Below, piece after piece: positions 45,208 to 54,901 of a stretch of 64,000 bases of DNA. Position numbers and translations under genes: made by a program. Each line of letters opens with the position of its first letter. Position 1 is the stretch's first letter. The stretch is from contig JAFQZL010000023.1 of NCBI GenBank assembly GCA_017405945.1, positions 16,446 to 80,445 on the forward strand, written 5' to 3'. Source of the stretch: Acidaminococcaceae bacterium. Lineage in GTDB: Bacteria; Bacillota; Negativicutes; Acidaminococcales; Acidaminococcaceae. A model generated the notes under the pieces. It did not search any database. It was not told the origin of the DNA and saw nothing but the letters and a program-made list of their open reading frames with translations.

Positions 45208-46365
45208 CCTGTACTCAAATCCGCTGCTGTTCCGTAATATCTTCTGCAGCACCCGTTCCTTTTCCCCGCCTTCCAGCACCACCGGCTGGTAGTTGTTGCA
45301 GTAGCTTACGCCGGAAACGGAAACCGGGATGATGGAAATGTTGTCGTCCGGCTGTAGTTCGTGGTTCACAAAGGTAAAGGTCTGCTGGAAGATCATACTG
45401 TCCTTGTCCTCCGGATCGGTGTTGCCGCCGAAGCAGAAGTTGCCCATGGAGTACAGGATATATTTTCCTTTGTATTTTTCAATCCCCTGCAGCACGTGGG
45501 GATGACTGCCCAGCACCAGGTCCGCGCCCTGGTCCACCAGATAATGGGCCATGTTGATCTGTGCGTAGTTCTGCGCATATTCATATTCTGTGCCCCAGTG
45601 CATGGAGGCAATGATCAGGTCGCAGTTCCGGCTCTTCAGGTAGGCCAGCGCGTTGTCAATTTCGTGATAATACTGGCAGCCGTAATCCAGCAGGGAAAAG
45701 AAACCGATTTTTACCCCGCGGATTTCCTGCACCCCATAGGCGCCGTGGCCGAAGTGCAGGATGCCGGCGCTGTCCAGGGCCGCCAGGGTATCCTGATACC
45801 CTGTTTCGCCGAAATCGTAGGTGTGGTTGTTGCCCAGGCTGACTGCTTCCACACAGCCCTGCGTCAGTACGTTTTTATAGGATTCCGGAGCCGAAAAATT
45901 AAAGGTCTTCTCCATTTTTACAGGATAGGAGGTTAAGGCGGATTCCAGGTTGGCGATGGTAAGGTCGTCTTCCCGGAACATCTCCCGTACCTTGGCCAGA
46001 TAATAGCCGTAATCACCGCCGTTGTTTTCCAGATAGGTGTCGAACCGGTTTCCCCGGGGGAACCGGTCGTCCCAGCCGATGGTGCAGTCGCCCACGGCGG
46101 AGATCTTAACGGATTTGCGCACAATGGAAGGAACCGGCGGTTTTGCCGGCAGTACGGCGGGATTATTGCCAACAGTTTCCGCAGGCGCTTCCGACGTAGT
46201 TTTTCCAGAGGTCCCGGCAGACGTTTCCACAGACATCGCAGGTTTATATTTTTCAGTTCCCTCCGCATGCGTTATCCCTGTGACGTTACACACCGCAAAC
46301 AAAAGCAACAGCGTCATCATAAGCCTTTTGGCAGAATATTTAACAAAAACTGTTTTACATGTCAT
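45202..46365 (-). CDS. CapA-family (PGA_cap) metallophosphatase-like protein
   Basis: The 387-residue exported protein has an N-terminal signal sequence (about 13-34), a Thr/Ala/Pro-rich linker (about 38-80) and a CapA-like domain. Motifs include 'AVGDCTIGWDDRF', 'ANLESALTS', 'SLGNNHTYDFGETGYQDTL', 'ASMHWGTEY' and 'LGSHPHVLQG', the metal-binding pattern of this phosphoesterase fold. Named members help make poly-gamma-glutamate capsule, but most homologues lie outside capsule clusters, as this one does. No capBC is visible. It follows the symporter by 52 bases. Confidence 0.85.
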   Translation of the reverse strand: MTCKTVFVKYSAKRLMMTLLLLFAVCNVTGITHAEGTEKYKPAMSVETSAGTSGKTTSEAPAETVGNNPAVLPAKPPVPSIVRKSVKISAVGDCTIGWDDRFPRGNRFDTYLENNGGDYGYYLAKVREMFREDDLTIANLESALTSYPVKMEKTFNFSAPESYKNVLTQGCVEAVSLGNNHTYDFGETGYQDTLAALDSAGILHFGHGAYGVQEIRGVKIGFFSLLDYGCQYYHEIDNALAYLKSRNCDLIIASMHWGTEYEYAQNYAQINMAHYLVDQGADLVLGSHPHVLQGIEKYKGKYILYSMGNFCFGGNTDPEDKDSMIFQQTFTFVNHELQPDDNISIIPVSVSGVSYCNNYQPVVLEGGEKERVLQKILRNSSGFEYRE

Positions 46366-46417
46366 AACCGTTCATCCTTTTATAGTGCTATTATTAATAA
46401 TTAAATCCGCTTTGCCG

Positions 46418-47794
46418 TCACTTTTTCTTCGCAAGTATCCCCGGCAACAACAGAGTCAGGCTTACCGCTACCGCAAGGAACATAGGCTTAATTGGAGACT
46501 GCATAATCGTAGCAATAATAGCCACCGCGGTACTTGCCACCATAGAAATAATTACCCATTTGCTGCTGACACATCCTGGTTTGAACACGGCCAGTGTCAG
46601 AGGAAAAAAGATACCACCGCCCCTCAGGCCCAGGGAAAGATAGTTCCAAAACAGGATCTGGGTATCCCTGAAAATAATGGAAAACACACAGCCGATAGCC
46701 ATGATCAGCACCACGGTGACCCGGTTCAGCTTCAGCAGGGTACTGTCATTTTTAATGCTGAACAGCGGGGCCAGGATATCTTTGGAAACAATTGTTCCCA
46801 TACCCAGAGACTGACCGCCGATGGAACTGATGATGGAGATAATGATGCCGCCCATGGCCATACCTCCGATAAGGGCTGGCTGATGGTGCAGAAGATATGT
46901 GGGCAGCACCATCAGAGGCTGCACATTGGGTTCCACCACATGCATATACATACCGATCATGGAACAGGGAAGCCCCACAGGAATGGCCACCAGGGCCGCG
47001 GCGAAGGCGCCGTAAGCCGCTGTTTGCGGATCTTTTGCGGAAAACAGGGCCTGAATATAGGTTTGCGTACAGATGACCCCTACCAGCACAGACAGGAAAT
47101 TAGAAGCTGCGCTGCCGGCCCCCCGGCCCAAAAGGCTGAACCACGGAAAATCAGGCAGGGCCGCGCGGATGGACGGATCGGTATGAATCGCCCAGAAAGC
47201 GGCTCCCCCCGCCAGAAACAGGCTGGTAAACAAAATGAACATTTTTAGGATACCGCCTACTCCGGCGCTTTTCATACCGCCAAAGTAAACATAGCAGACA
47301 ACCAGTGATATCAGGATCAGAGCCGCCGTCCAGATGGAAACGCCGAACACCGCACAGATAATGCCAATACCCGAGAGACTGCTGGGTATCAGGCTGAAGA
47401 AGATACCAATTGTGGTAACCCAGCTGGCGATGGAACCTGTGGTCTTTCCATAATTCAGTACCAGGCACTGGGAAACAGTCTCCAGTCCTGTTTTACGCAA
47501 AGGACGAGCATACAAAAAACCCATGATGATAAAGGTGATGCCGCTGGACAGGGTAAACCACCAGGCAGAGAGGCCTATAGTTGACGCCATCTGCGCCGTT
47601 CCTACCGTGGATCCGCCCCCGATAACTGTGCCGGCAATGGATCCTGCCACCAGGTGGAATCCGGCGGAACGCCCGCCCAAACTGTACCCGTCCGCGCTCT
47701 TCACTGCCCTGGCTGTATAGATACCACCGAAAATCACAACTGCAATTGTCAGCAGCATTATTACAAGATGAAGAAATGTGATGTCTAATTTCAA
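46418..47794 (-). CDS. Sodium:solute symporter family protein
   Basis: A 458-residue membrane protein with about 12-13 helices and the SSS-family features 'YSLGGRSAGFHLVAGSIAGTVIGGGSTVGTAQ', shown here only in part, around residues 37-70, and 'IISIISSIGGQSLGMGTIVSKDI' in the second half. The helix-1 'GGRS..' and Ser/Gly-rich stretches match sodium sites in the LeuT fold. The substrate (amino acid, organic acid or sugar) cannot be told. It lies between an orphan lipoprotein and a CapA-like gene, all reading leftwards. Confidence 0.82.
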   Translation of the reverse strand: MKLDITFLHLVIMLLTIAVVIFGGIYTARAVKSADGYSLGGRSAGFHLVAGSIAGTVIGGGSTVGTAQMASTIGLSAWWFTLSSGITFIIMGFLYARPLRKTGLETVSQCLVLNYGKTTGSIASWVTTIGIFFSLIPSSLSGIGIICAVFGVSIWTAALILISLVVCYVYFGGMKSAGVGGILKMFILFTSLFLAGGAAFWAIHTDPSIRAALPDFPWFSLLGRGAGSAASNFLSVLVGVICTQTYIQALFSAKDPQTAAYGAFAAALVAIPVGLPCSMIGMYMHVVEPNVQPLMVLPTYLLHHQPALIGGMAMGGIIISIISSIGGQSLGMGTIVSKDILAPLFSIKNDSTLLKLNRVTVVLIMAIGCVFSIIFRDTQILFWNYLSLGLRGGGIFFPLTLAVFKPGCVSSKWVIISMVASTAVAIIATIMQSPIKPMFLAVAVSLTLLLPGILAKKK

Positions 47795-47911
47795 GGAAAA
47801 AGCCTCCAGACTAATCTAAAACAATAAACATTGAAAAGCGTTAACAGAAATGCAGCCGGGCCCTTATCACCCGGATAACTTTTCAGCCGGGATGCAGCTA
47901 TACTGACAGAC

Positions 47912-48784
47912 TTATCCCTTTTTCGCATCTAATATCCTGTATTCAAACGGTTTGTCCGCAAAATCGACAACGTCCATGACGGAACGGGGCTCGCTGAACA
48001 AGTACCGTTCTTTTACCCGGAACACCCGGCCGTCTTCCAGCAGCAGGTCGGTATAGAGATCCTGGCTGGTGCGCAGCCGTGTAAACGCGCTGCCGGAGGG
48101 AAGTGTTTCTTCTTTCCCTTCCACAGCGTCTGCGTTGGCAAAAATCAGGACCCGCGCGTCTTTCGTTGTCACCAGCTTTTCTTTCCGGTACGCTGCCGTG
48201 CAGTAACGGTACCCCTCCGGATCTTCATTGGGCGTTGGCTTGCCAAGCTTTCCTACATGATAGCGAAGCTCCGCCGCCGCAGGGCCCAGCACGTTGATGC
48301 CAATCCGGACCGGCAGATTTTTCGGATCCTTCGGTTCTTCAAAAAAGTACAGCTGGGCGTTATCGGCGCCTTTCACGCTGTTGGTGTCGGAAAGCTCGAT
48401 AAAATTCAGGTCGCCGGCCCGGTCCCCGTAAATATACAGGTAATCTTTTCCGTTGGAATGAATCAGATACGGAACCCTCTCTTTGGCCCGCAGCATACGG
48501 GCTTCCCTTTCAATTTTATTCCAGATCAGGTGAGAGGTGCCGTTGTCAAAAACCAAATCGTTTTTTAACGTCAGGGAAAAGGGAAACCGATCCCTGCCTT
48601 TTACGATAGTGTACTTCTGGTTTGCTTTCAGTTTCACCACAAACTCTTCCGGCTGGGACGCGTAATCAAATACGATGGGCTTATCCTGGGCGCAGCCGAA
48701 ACTGCCGAAAAGAAACAGCGACAACAGGCAGACAGATAACAGATTTACGGAACGGATGGAACGTTTCCTTAACATCTTTCTCAT
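47912..48784 (-). CDS. Orphan lipoprotein of unknown function
   Basis: A 290-residue predicted lipoprotein with a basic N-terminus, hydrophobic segment and lipobox 'FGSFGC' (C31). The rest is soluble and mixed alpha/beta ('YIYGDRAGDLNFIELSD', 'LRTSQDLYTDLLLEDGRVFRV'), with a possible SH3-like C-terminal region. I do not recognise a family. A GGGAGGCG site precedes the ATG. It is transcribed towards the symporter with a 117-base gap that contains GC-rich inverted repeats (about 47851-47895). Confidence 0.7.
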   Translation of the reverse strand: MRKMLRKRSIRSVNLLSVCLLSLFLFGSFGCAQDKPIVFDYASQPEEFVVKLKANQKYTIVKGRDRFPFSLTLKNDLVFDNGTSHLIWNKIEREARMLRAKERVPYLIHSNGKDYLYIYGDRAGDLNFIELSDTNSVKGADNAQLYFFEEPKDPKNLPVRIGINVLGPAAAELRYHVGKLGKPTPNEDPEGYRYCTAAYRKEKLVTTKDARVLIFANADAVEGKEETLPSGSAFTRLRTSQDLYTDLLLEDGRVFRVKERYLFSEPRSVMDVVDFADKPFEYRILDAKKG

Positions 48785-48875
48785 CTTTTCGCCTCCCGTA
48801 TTGTTTTAATTTTAACAAATATTATAACACGAAAACGGAATTTAATTAAGAATACACAAAAAAACAATTTGAGAG

Positions 48876-48905
48876 TTACACAACTGTCATTAAATATGTT
48901 ATAAT
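48876..48905 (+). promoter_or_regulatory. Promoter of the TAXI-TRAP operon
   Basis: TTACAC (48876-48881) and a perfect TATAAT (48900-48905) are 18 bases apart. The transcript leader would be about 125 bases and contains a 7-bp hairpin (GCTTTTC with GAAAAGC, about 48919-48942); no known riboswitch class was recognised in it. Confidence 0.55.
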
Positions 48906-49035
48906 TTGTTTGGTAATATGCTTTTCGCTGATACGGGAAAAGCGGTTCCCATGAATTCATCCCGGTGCCGGCGAATGAAGCAGCTGAGCCTGACTCAATT
49001 AAAATCACATTTATGTGAAAAGGGGGAAGAAAATT

Positions 49036-50076
49036 ATGATGAAAAAAGTTTTAAGCGCGGCTATGATCGCTGCTCTGGCTCTGAGCGTTGCAGCCTGCGG
49101 CGGTGGAGATAAAAAAGCTGACGCCCCGAAAGACGGTGCGAAACCGGCTGCTACCGCAGCTCCGGCCAAAGTTGACCGCAGCAAAGAATTCATTACCGTA
49201 CTGACGGGTCCCACCAGCGGTATTTATTTCCCGATCGGCGGTGCTTTCTCCAAGGTTGTAGGTGAAATGGGCTACAAGACCAGCGCAACCGCTACCGGCG
49301 CTACCGGCGAAAACATCAACGCCATCCTGACAGGCAAAGGCGAACTGGCCATTGCCATGTCCGACTCCGTAATCCAGGCTGTGGAAGGCTTCGGCGCTTA
49401 TGAAGGCAAACCGAAAGCTACCGACCTGCGCGCTATGATGGGCCTGTGGCCGAACGTAGTACAGATTGTTACCACCGCGGATTCCGGCATCAAATCCTTT
49501 AAAGACATCAAAGGCAAGAGAGTCGGCGTAGGCGCTCCCAACTCCGGCGTAGAACTGAACGCCCGCATGATCTTTGAAGCCAACGGCATGACCTACAAAG
49601 ACGCAAAGGTTGACTACCTGTCTTACGGCGAAGCCATCGACCAGATGAAGAACGGCCAGTGCGACGTTGCATTCGTAACCTCCGGTCTGGGCAATGCCAC
49701 CATTAAAGAACTGGGCACCACCAAGAAAATCGTATTCGTACCAGTTGAAGGCGATGCTCTGAAGAACCTGACCAAAAAGTATCCATTCTATGTAGAATGG
49801 AAAATCCCGAAAGCTACCTACGGCACCGACGCGGACACCACCACCGCAGCGGTTATGAACATCATGCTGGTTTCCAAGAAGTTACCGGACGCTGTGGTAT
49901 ATGACCTGCTGGACGGCTTCTACTCTGAAAAAGGTCTGGCCACCATCGGCGCTTCCCATGCAACCGCAAAACGGGAGATCAAGCTGGATACCGCGCTGCG
50001 CGGTCTGAAAGGCACTTCCGTACAGCTCCATCCGGGCGCGGAAAAATTCTACAAAGACAAAGGCATCCTGAAATAA
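49036..50076 (+). CDS. TAXI-family TRAP transporter solute-binding lipoprotein
   Basis: The 346-residue binding protein has a lipoprotein signal with C21 ('ALSVAAC'), then a low-complexity linker and the TAXI domain ('TGPTSGIYFPIGGAFSK', 'GELAIAMSDSVIQA', 'KRVGVGAPNSGVELNAR', 'CDVAFVTSGLGNATIKEL'). TAXI proteins feed glutamate, alpha-ketoglutarate or other carboxylates to a TRAP permease; the ligand here is unknown. AAGGGGG precedes the ATG at 49036. The DUF1850 and permease genes follow, forming a complete uptake system. Confidence 0.93.
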   Translation: MMKKVLSAAMIAALALSVAACGGGDKKADAPKDGAKPAATAAPAKVDRSKEFITVLTGPTSGIYFPIGGAFSKVVGEMGYKTSATATGATGENINAILTGKGELAIAMSDSVIQAVEGFGAYEGKPKATDLRAMMGLWPNVVQIVTTADSGIKSFKDIKGKRVGVGAPNSGVELNARMIFEANGMTYKDAKVDYLSYGEAIDQMKNGQCDVAFVTSGLGNATIKELGTTKKIVFVPVEGDALKNLTKKYPFYVEWKIPKATYGTDADTTTAAVMNIMLVSKKLPDAVVYDLLDGFYSEKGLATIGASHATAKREIKLDTALRGLKGTSVQLHPGAEKFYKDKGILK

Positions 50077-50135
50077 TCTGAACGCAACGGTACAGTTAAA
50101 ACTCACCGTGTAATTGAAAATCAGAGAAATATTAA

Positions 50136-50639
50136 ATGAAGAAAAAATACTTAACGCTGTTTGCCGTATTTTTTCTTGTTCTCGCTTCTTTGTTTGTGTT
50201 CAATGAATATTCGGCGCAAACCGTGCTCCGGATTTACGATTATCAGACCAAAGAAATTTATGTTGAAGTACCAGCCAAAGAGGGCGACAAGCTTTTCTTT
50301 GGCTGGATTCATTCTTGGGAGAAAATCCCCTGGCACGAATATTACCATATTGACGCCAGCCACGATCTGATTCTGGACACCATCGCCTTCCCCGCTTTCG
50401 GGGCCGGCATTCCCGAGAACAAGGGGACCAAAGTCTGGATTGAAGACGGCATGATCTATATGGGTAATATCAATCAGGTATTCCATGAGTTTACCTGGAT
50501 TAATTCACATTTTGCCACCCGCGACATCAAGCTGAACGGTCAGCTCATCGCCCGGGGGGCAACCCTTCCCGAGCATACACGTGTCAATTTGGCAATTGTG
50601 AAAAGGAGGTATTTTGATGGAAGAGAAAAACATCAATAA
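50136..50639 (+). CDS. DUF1850 protein of the TAXI-TRAP system
   Basis: The 167-residue protein has one N-terminal hydrophobic segment (about 5-22) and a beta-rich domain with 'FFGWIHSWEKIPWHEYYHID' and 'LILDTIAFPAFGAGIPE', typical of DUF1850. These proteins are found almost only between TAXI binding proteins and TRAP permeases, so a periplasmic accessory role in transport is likely; no function is proven. It overlaps the permease gene by 23 bases. Confidence 0.85.
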   Translation: MKKKYLTLFAVFFLVLASLFVFNEYSAQTVLRIYDYQTKEIYVEVPAKEGDKLFFGWIHSWEKIPWHEYYHIDASHDLILDTIAFPAFGAGIPENKGTKVWIEDGMIYMGNINQVFHEFTWINSHFATRDIKLNGQLIARGATLPEHTRVNLAIVKRRYFDGREKHQ

Positions 50640-52626
50640 TACTGGAAACGACAATTCCGCAACGGAACATGAATTTTTGGACAAGAAGACCCAGCAGGAA
50701 CTAGAAGCCAGGTCACAGGAAATCGTAAAGAAACTGGACAAAGAATCCGCCACCCGCAAGTTTACAGGGAGCATGGCAAAATTCTTTTATATCCTCTGCC
50801 TGCTGGTTTCGGGTTACCATCTGTACACGGCCTCTTTCGGACCACCGGTAACCCTCGTGCATCGGTCTCTGCATGTAGCGATGATTACCGCCATGGGTTT
50901 TTTGATGTATCCCTGCTTCAAAAGTTCCGATCATTCCAAGCCTTCTATTATCGACTGGATCCTGGCCCTGCTCTGTTTCACCGTTCCCTTCTACATCTGG
51001 AATGATTACCTGGGCGTGGTGGAACGGGCCGGCAACCCCAATCAGACAGACCTGATCATGGCCACCCTCCTGGTAGTGCTGGTGCTGGAATGTTCCCGGC
51101 GCGTTACAGGCAACGCCCTGACAATCCTGTCCATCATCTTCATTATTTACGGACTTTTCGGCCGTGAATTCCCCGGTATGTTCATGCACCGGGGTTATGA
51201 CTGGCCTTCCCTGTCCAACCACTTCTTCGCCAACACGGAAGGTATTTACGGTACCTCCGTCAGCGTGGCCGCCAGCTATATCTTCCTGTTCATTCTGTTT
51301 GGCACGGTAATGCACAAGTGCGGCATGGGGCAATTCTTCAACGATATCGCTCTGGCCCTGGCCGGCCACACTAAAGGCGGCCCCGCCAAGGTTGCCGTTA
51401 TTGCATCCGGTTTCCTGGGTTCCATTAACGGTTCCGCCGTGGCCAACGTAGTAACCACCGGTGCCTTCACGATTCCCCTGATGAAAAAGACCGGCTACTC
51501 CAAGGAATTCGCCGGCGCGGTTGAAGCCTCCGCTTCTGTAGGCGGACAGCTGCTGCCTCCCATCATGGGCGCCGCGGCTTTTATCATGGCGGAAATGATC
51601 AGCGTACCCTACTCCAACATTATCACCTGGGCTGCCATTCCTGCGTTGCTGTACTATTTAAGTATCATCATCCAGGTACATCTGCGAGCCTGCAAAGACG
51701 GACTTACGGGCCTGCCCAAGGACAAACTCCCCAAGACAGGGGATGTTATGGCGAAGCGCAGTCACCTGCTGATTCCCGTATTCTTCCTGCTTTACATGCT
51801 GTTTTTCTCCGGCACAACAGTTATTTTCTCCGCGGTGCTGACCATCTTGGTTACCATCCTGGTATCTTTTATCCGGAAAGAAACCCGTATGTCCCTGAAG
51901 GATCTGCTGGATGCCCTGGCTGACGGCGCGAAGCAGACGGTTTCCGTAGCCGTTGCCTGCGCCTGTGTAGGCATCATCATCGGCGTATGCTCCAAAACCG
52001 GCTTCGGCCTCACTATGGCCAACACCATCATTTCCCTTGGCAAGACCAGTATTCTCTTTACCCTGATCTTCACCATGATCACCTGTATGATCCTAGGCAT
52101 GGGCCTGCCTTCTATCCCGGCCTACATCATCACGGCCACCATTGCGGCCCCGGCTCTGTCGAAGCTGAACATCCCCGTAGGCGCGGCGCACATGTTCTCC
52201 TTCTACTACGCCATGTTCGCCAACCTGACCCCGCCGGTCGCCCTGGCGTCTTTCGCAGCTGCCGGACTTTCCGGAGGCAATCCCATGATGACAGGCGTGG
52301 CCTCGGTGAAACTTGCTATCGCCGGCTTCATCGTTCCCTTTATGTTCGTGTATTCACCCCAGCTGATGCTGATTAACACCACCTTGGCGGAAGGCCTGCT
52401 GACGGCCGGTACTGCCTGCGTAGGCGTGTTTCTGATCGGTACCGCGGTAGAAGGCTATGTTTATACCTTTATGCCTGTCTGGCTGCGCGTGATTGCGGCT
52501 GTGGGGGCGCTGCTTCTGATGAAGCCCGGCTTTGAAACCGACATCATCGGCGTGGCTGTGCTGGCTCTGGTACTGTTCCTGCAAAAGAAACGGCAAAAAG
52601 CAGAACAGAAGAGTTCAGGCGTTTGA
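50617..52626 (+). CDS. TRAP transporter fused permease (DctQM type)
   Basis: The 669-residue membrane protein fuses the small DctQ-like and large DctM-like subunits, the usual form in TAXI systems. After a hydrophilic N-terminus (about 1-50) there are some 15-18 hydrophobic segments. DctM motifs include 'GFLGSINGSAVANVVTTGAF', 'ASASVGGQLLPPIMGAAAFI' and 'GLPSIPAYIITATIAAPAL'. It uses an ion gradient (probably sodium) to import the ligand of the TAXI protein. The ATG at 50617 follows AAAAGGAGG; a TTG three bases earlier is less likely. A strong terminator follows. Confidence 0.93.
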   Translation: MEEKNINNTGNDNSATEHEFLDKKTQQELEARSQEIVKKLDKESATRKFTGSMAKFFYILCLLVSGYHLYTASFGPPVTLVHRSLHVAMITAMGFLMYPCFKSSDHSKPSIIDWILALLCFTVPFYIWNDYLGVVERAGNPNQTDLIMATLLVVLVLECSRRVTGNALTILSIIFIIYGLFGREFPGMFMHRGYDWPSLSNHFFANTEGIYGTSVSVAASYIFLFILFGTVMHKCGMGQFFNDIALALAGHTKGGPAKVAVIASGFLGSINGSAVANVVTTGAFTIPLMKKTGYSKEFAGAVEASASVGGQLLPPIMGAAAFIMAEMISVPYSNIITWAAIPALLYYLSIIIQVHLRACKDGLTGLPKDKLPKTGDVMAKRSHLLIPVFFLLYMLFFSGTTVIFSAVLTILVTILVSFIRKETRMSLKDLLDALADGAKQTVSVAVACACVGIIIGVCSKTGFGLTMANTIISLGKTSILFTLIFTMITCMILGMGLPSIPAYIITATIAAPALSKLNIPVGAAHMFSFYYAMFANLTPPVALASFAAAGLSGGNPMMTGVASVKLAIAGFIVPFMFVYSPQLMLINTTLAEGLLTAGTACVGVFLIGTAVEGYVYTFMPVWLRVIAAVGALLLMKPGFETDIIGVAVLALVLFLQKKRQKAEQKSSGV

Positions 52627-52659
52627 TTTTTAACTGAAAACCTCTGAAACATAATAATT

Positions 52660-52694
52660 AAAAGAGGGCAGCCTTTCCGGCTGCCCTCTTTTTT
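52660..52694. terminator. Bidirectional terminator between the TRAP permease gene and trpS
   Basis: AAAAGAGGGCAGCC and GGCTGCCCTCTTTT form a perfect 14-bp stem around TTTCC, with A- and T-runs on both sides, so it can stop both converging transcripts. Confidence 0.92.
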
Positions 52695-52720
52695 CGTTTT
52701 GTTGAACTCGTATAATACTG

Positions 52721-53758
52721 TTATTTAAACGGATTTGCCAGCAGTCCGACTTTCTTTTTAACCTTTGCGAGAGTCCGGTCGGAAATGCGCTGTGCCGCCG
52801 TTGCTCCTGCTCTATACGTTTCTTCCAGGTAAGCTTTATCATTCATCAGGCTGGCAAAATTTTCACGTACCGGACGCAGTTCTTCGGAAACCGCTTCCCC
52901 AACTGCCAGCTTGAAATCACCGTAGCCTTTGCCGTTGAATTCATCCTCAATTTGCTCATATGTCTTCCCGGTCACCACGGAATAAATGGTCATCAGGTTG
53001 TTGATGCCGTCCTTGCCTTCTTTGAACATAACCTTGGCTTCACTGTCCGTAACCGCGCTGCGGAATTTGCGGATAATGGTATCGTGGTCATCCAGAATAG
53101 AAATGAAGGCCTTCGGATTGGTATCCGACTTGGACATTTTTTTTGCCGGTTCCTGCAGGGACATAATCTTGGCCCCTTCCGGCGGCAGATAGGCTTCCGG
53201 AAGCTTAAAGGTGTTGCCGTACAGGTTGTTGAAGCGCTGGGCTACGTTGCGGGTGAATTCCAGATGCTGGGTCTGGTCGGCGCCTACAGGCACATAGTCC
53301 GCCTGGTACAGCAGGATATCCGCCGCCATCAGGGACGGGTAGGTGAACAGACCCGCGTTGATATTATCCGCATGCTTGGCAGACTTATCCTTGAACTGGG
53401 TCATGCGGGACAGCTCCCCAAATAGGGAGTTGCAGGCCAGGATCCAGCCAAGTTCAGCGTGGTTGTGTACATGGCTCTGGATAAACATAAGGCTCTTCTG
53501 CGGGTCAATACCACAGGCCAGCAACAGGGCAAACGCTTCCAGGCTCTGTTTACGCAGCTTCGCCGCTTCCTGCCGCACGGTTAACGAATGCAGGTCTGCA
53601 ATAAAATACGCGCACTGATACTCTTCCTGTAACTGCTCCCAGTTGCGCACCGCGCCGATATAATTTCCCAGCGTAAATATGCCGGTAGGCTGAATCCCGC
53701 TGAGGATGATCTTCTTCTTTTCCGTTTTCTGAACATCCTGTTTGAATTCTTCTGTCAA
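52721..53758 (-). CDS. trpS: Tryptophan--tRNA ligase
   Basis: The 345-residue class I synthetase has 'GIQPTGIFTLGNYIGA' (the HIGH-like GxxN motif) and 'KKMSKS', plus 'VPVGADQTQHLEFTRNVAQRFN'. The N-terminus has a short charged extension before family similarity begins at about residue 15. There is no T-box leader in the 203-base region upstream, which is shared with the divergent rarD. It is monocistronic. Confidence 0.96.
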   Translation of the reverse strand: MTEEFKQDVQKTEKKKIILSGIQPTGIFTLGNYIGAVRNWEQLQEEYQCAYFIADLHSLTVRQEAAKLRKQSLEAFALLLACGIDPQKSLMFIQSHVHNHAELGWILACNSLFGELSRMTQFKDKSAKHADNINAGLFTYPSLMAADILLYQADYVPVGADQTQHLEFTRNVAQRFNNLYGNTFKLPEAYLPPEGAKIMSLQEPAKKMSKSDTNPKAFISILDDHDTIIRKFRSAVTDSEAKVMFKEGKDGINNLMTIYSVVTGKTYEQIEDEFNGKGYGDFKLAVGEAVSEELRPVRENFASLMNDKAYLEETYRAGATAAQRISDRTLAKVKKKVGLLANPFK

Positions 53759-53961
53759 GTTAGAACACTCCTATTCCTAAACTATTATAGATAATATTAT
53801 ATAATATAATTGTGAGGATTGACAACAAGCATTGCAAAAAAATCAATATGATAGTATGATTGTGTAAATGTTTCTCTGTGCTTAAAAACAGTTCAACCCA
53901 AAACAGAGACTTGCAAAAACATCAACATTCTTTATGACAGATCAAGGAAAGACAAAATACC

Positions 53962-54852
53962 ATGCAACAAAACAAAAATCTCGGCTTTATGGCAGCGGTA
54001 GGTTGCTACGTTCTCTGGGGTATCCTCCCCTTGTACTGGCACTTGATGGCAGAGGCGGAGGCCAACGAAATACTGTGCCACCGCGTCCTCTGGTCAGTCG
54101 TTTTTATGCTTATTGTCCTCGTGATAACCCGACGCTGGACAATTCTGAAAAAAGATTGCCACAGGCTGTGGCAGAACAAAAAACATGGCGCTATGCTGGT
54201 GGCTGCCGCTGTGATCATCAGCATGAACTGGCTTATATATATCTGGGCCGTCAATCATAATCATGTCATTGATACCAGTATCGGCTATTACATCAACCCA
54301 CTGGTCAATGTCCTGTTCGGCGTTGCCCTTTTCGGCGAAGTCCTGTCGCCGGCGAAAAAAGTCAGTATCGGGCTGGCGGCCGTGGGTATTTTCCTGATGA
54401 CCTGGCAAATCGGCAAGTTGCCCTGGGTTTCTGTAGCGCTGGCTCTGACCTTTGGCAGCTACGGCGCTCTGAAAAAAAAGCTGAAACTGGATCCCTTTAC
54501 CAGCATTACGTTAGAAACACTGTTTCTCTTCCCCTTTGCATTTTATTATGTGGCAAACATCACGGCAGCCGGAACTGGCCACTTCGGCCCGGAAACCCCG
54601 ACGCTCAGTCTGCTCCTGGCCGGGTGCGGTGTTGCCACCGCGGTTCCGCTTATCCTGTTTTCCTACGGAGCCAACCTTCTGCCGTTAAATGTGCTGGGCT
54701 TCTTCCAGTACATCAGCCCTTCCATGACCTTGCTGTTGGGGATTTTCTTTTTCAACGAGCCGTTTGGCATGACCCAGTTGTTCACATTCGGTTTTATCTG
54801 GCTGGCCCTTCTGGTCTTCACAGTTTCCGAATGGAAAGCAGCTCATGCCTGA
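53962..54852 (+). CDS. rarD: RarD-type EamA transporter
   Basis: The 296-residue membrane protein of about ten helices matches RarD closely: 'GCYVLWGILPLYW', 'EILCHRVLWSVVFM', 'NWLIYIWAVNHNHVIDTSIGYYINPL' region around 95-120, and 'VPLILFSYGANLLPLNVLGFFQYI'. RarD proteins are linked to chloramphenicol sensitivity in some bacteria but the natural substrate is unknown. It is divergent from trpS and ends before a strong terminator. Confidence 0.9.
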   Translation: MQQNKNLGFMAAVGCYVLWGILPLYWHLMAEAEANEILCHRVLWSVVFMLIVLVITRRWTILKKDCHRLWQNKKHGAMLVAAAVIISMNWLIYIWAVNHNHVIDTSIGYYINPLVNVLFGVALFGEVLSPAKKVSIGLAAVGIFLMTWQIGKLPWVSVALALTFGSYGALKKKLKLDPFTSITLETLFLFPFAFYYVANITAAGTGHFGPETPTLSLLLAGCGVATAVPLILFSYGANLLPLNVLGFFQYISPSMTLLLGIFFFNEPFGMTQLFTFGFIWLALLVFTVSEWKAAHA

Positions 54853-54901
54853 CTGCTTTTGAATTTTCACCAGAAAATCCGTTAAGAATAATTTTGTAAA
54901 T

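Noticed and set aside
46037..47248. Plus-strand open frame of about 403 codons across the CapA-like and symporter genes
   Set aside because: It spans two real minus-strand genes and their gap, with low-complexity His/Gln/Arg composition and no family resemblance.
48948..48962. CCATGAATTCATC is shared with the centre of hairpin copy A
   Set aside because: It is a 13-base match around a simple palindrome (ATGAATTCAT); flanking bases do not match, so it is probably chance and not a third copy.
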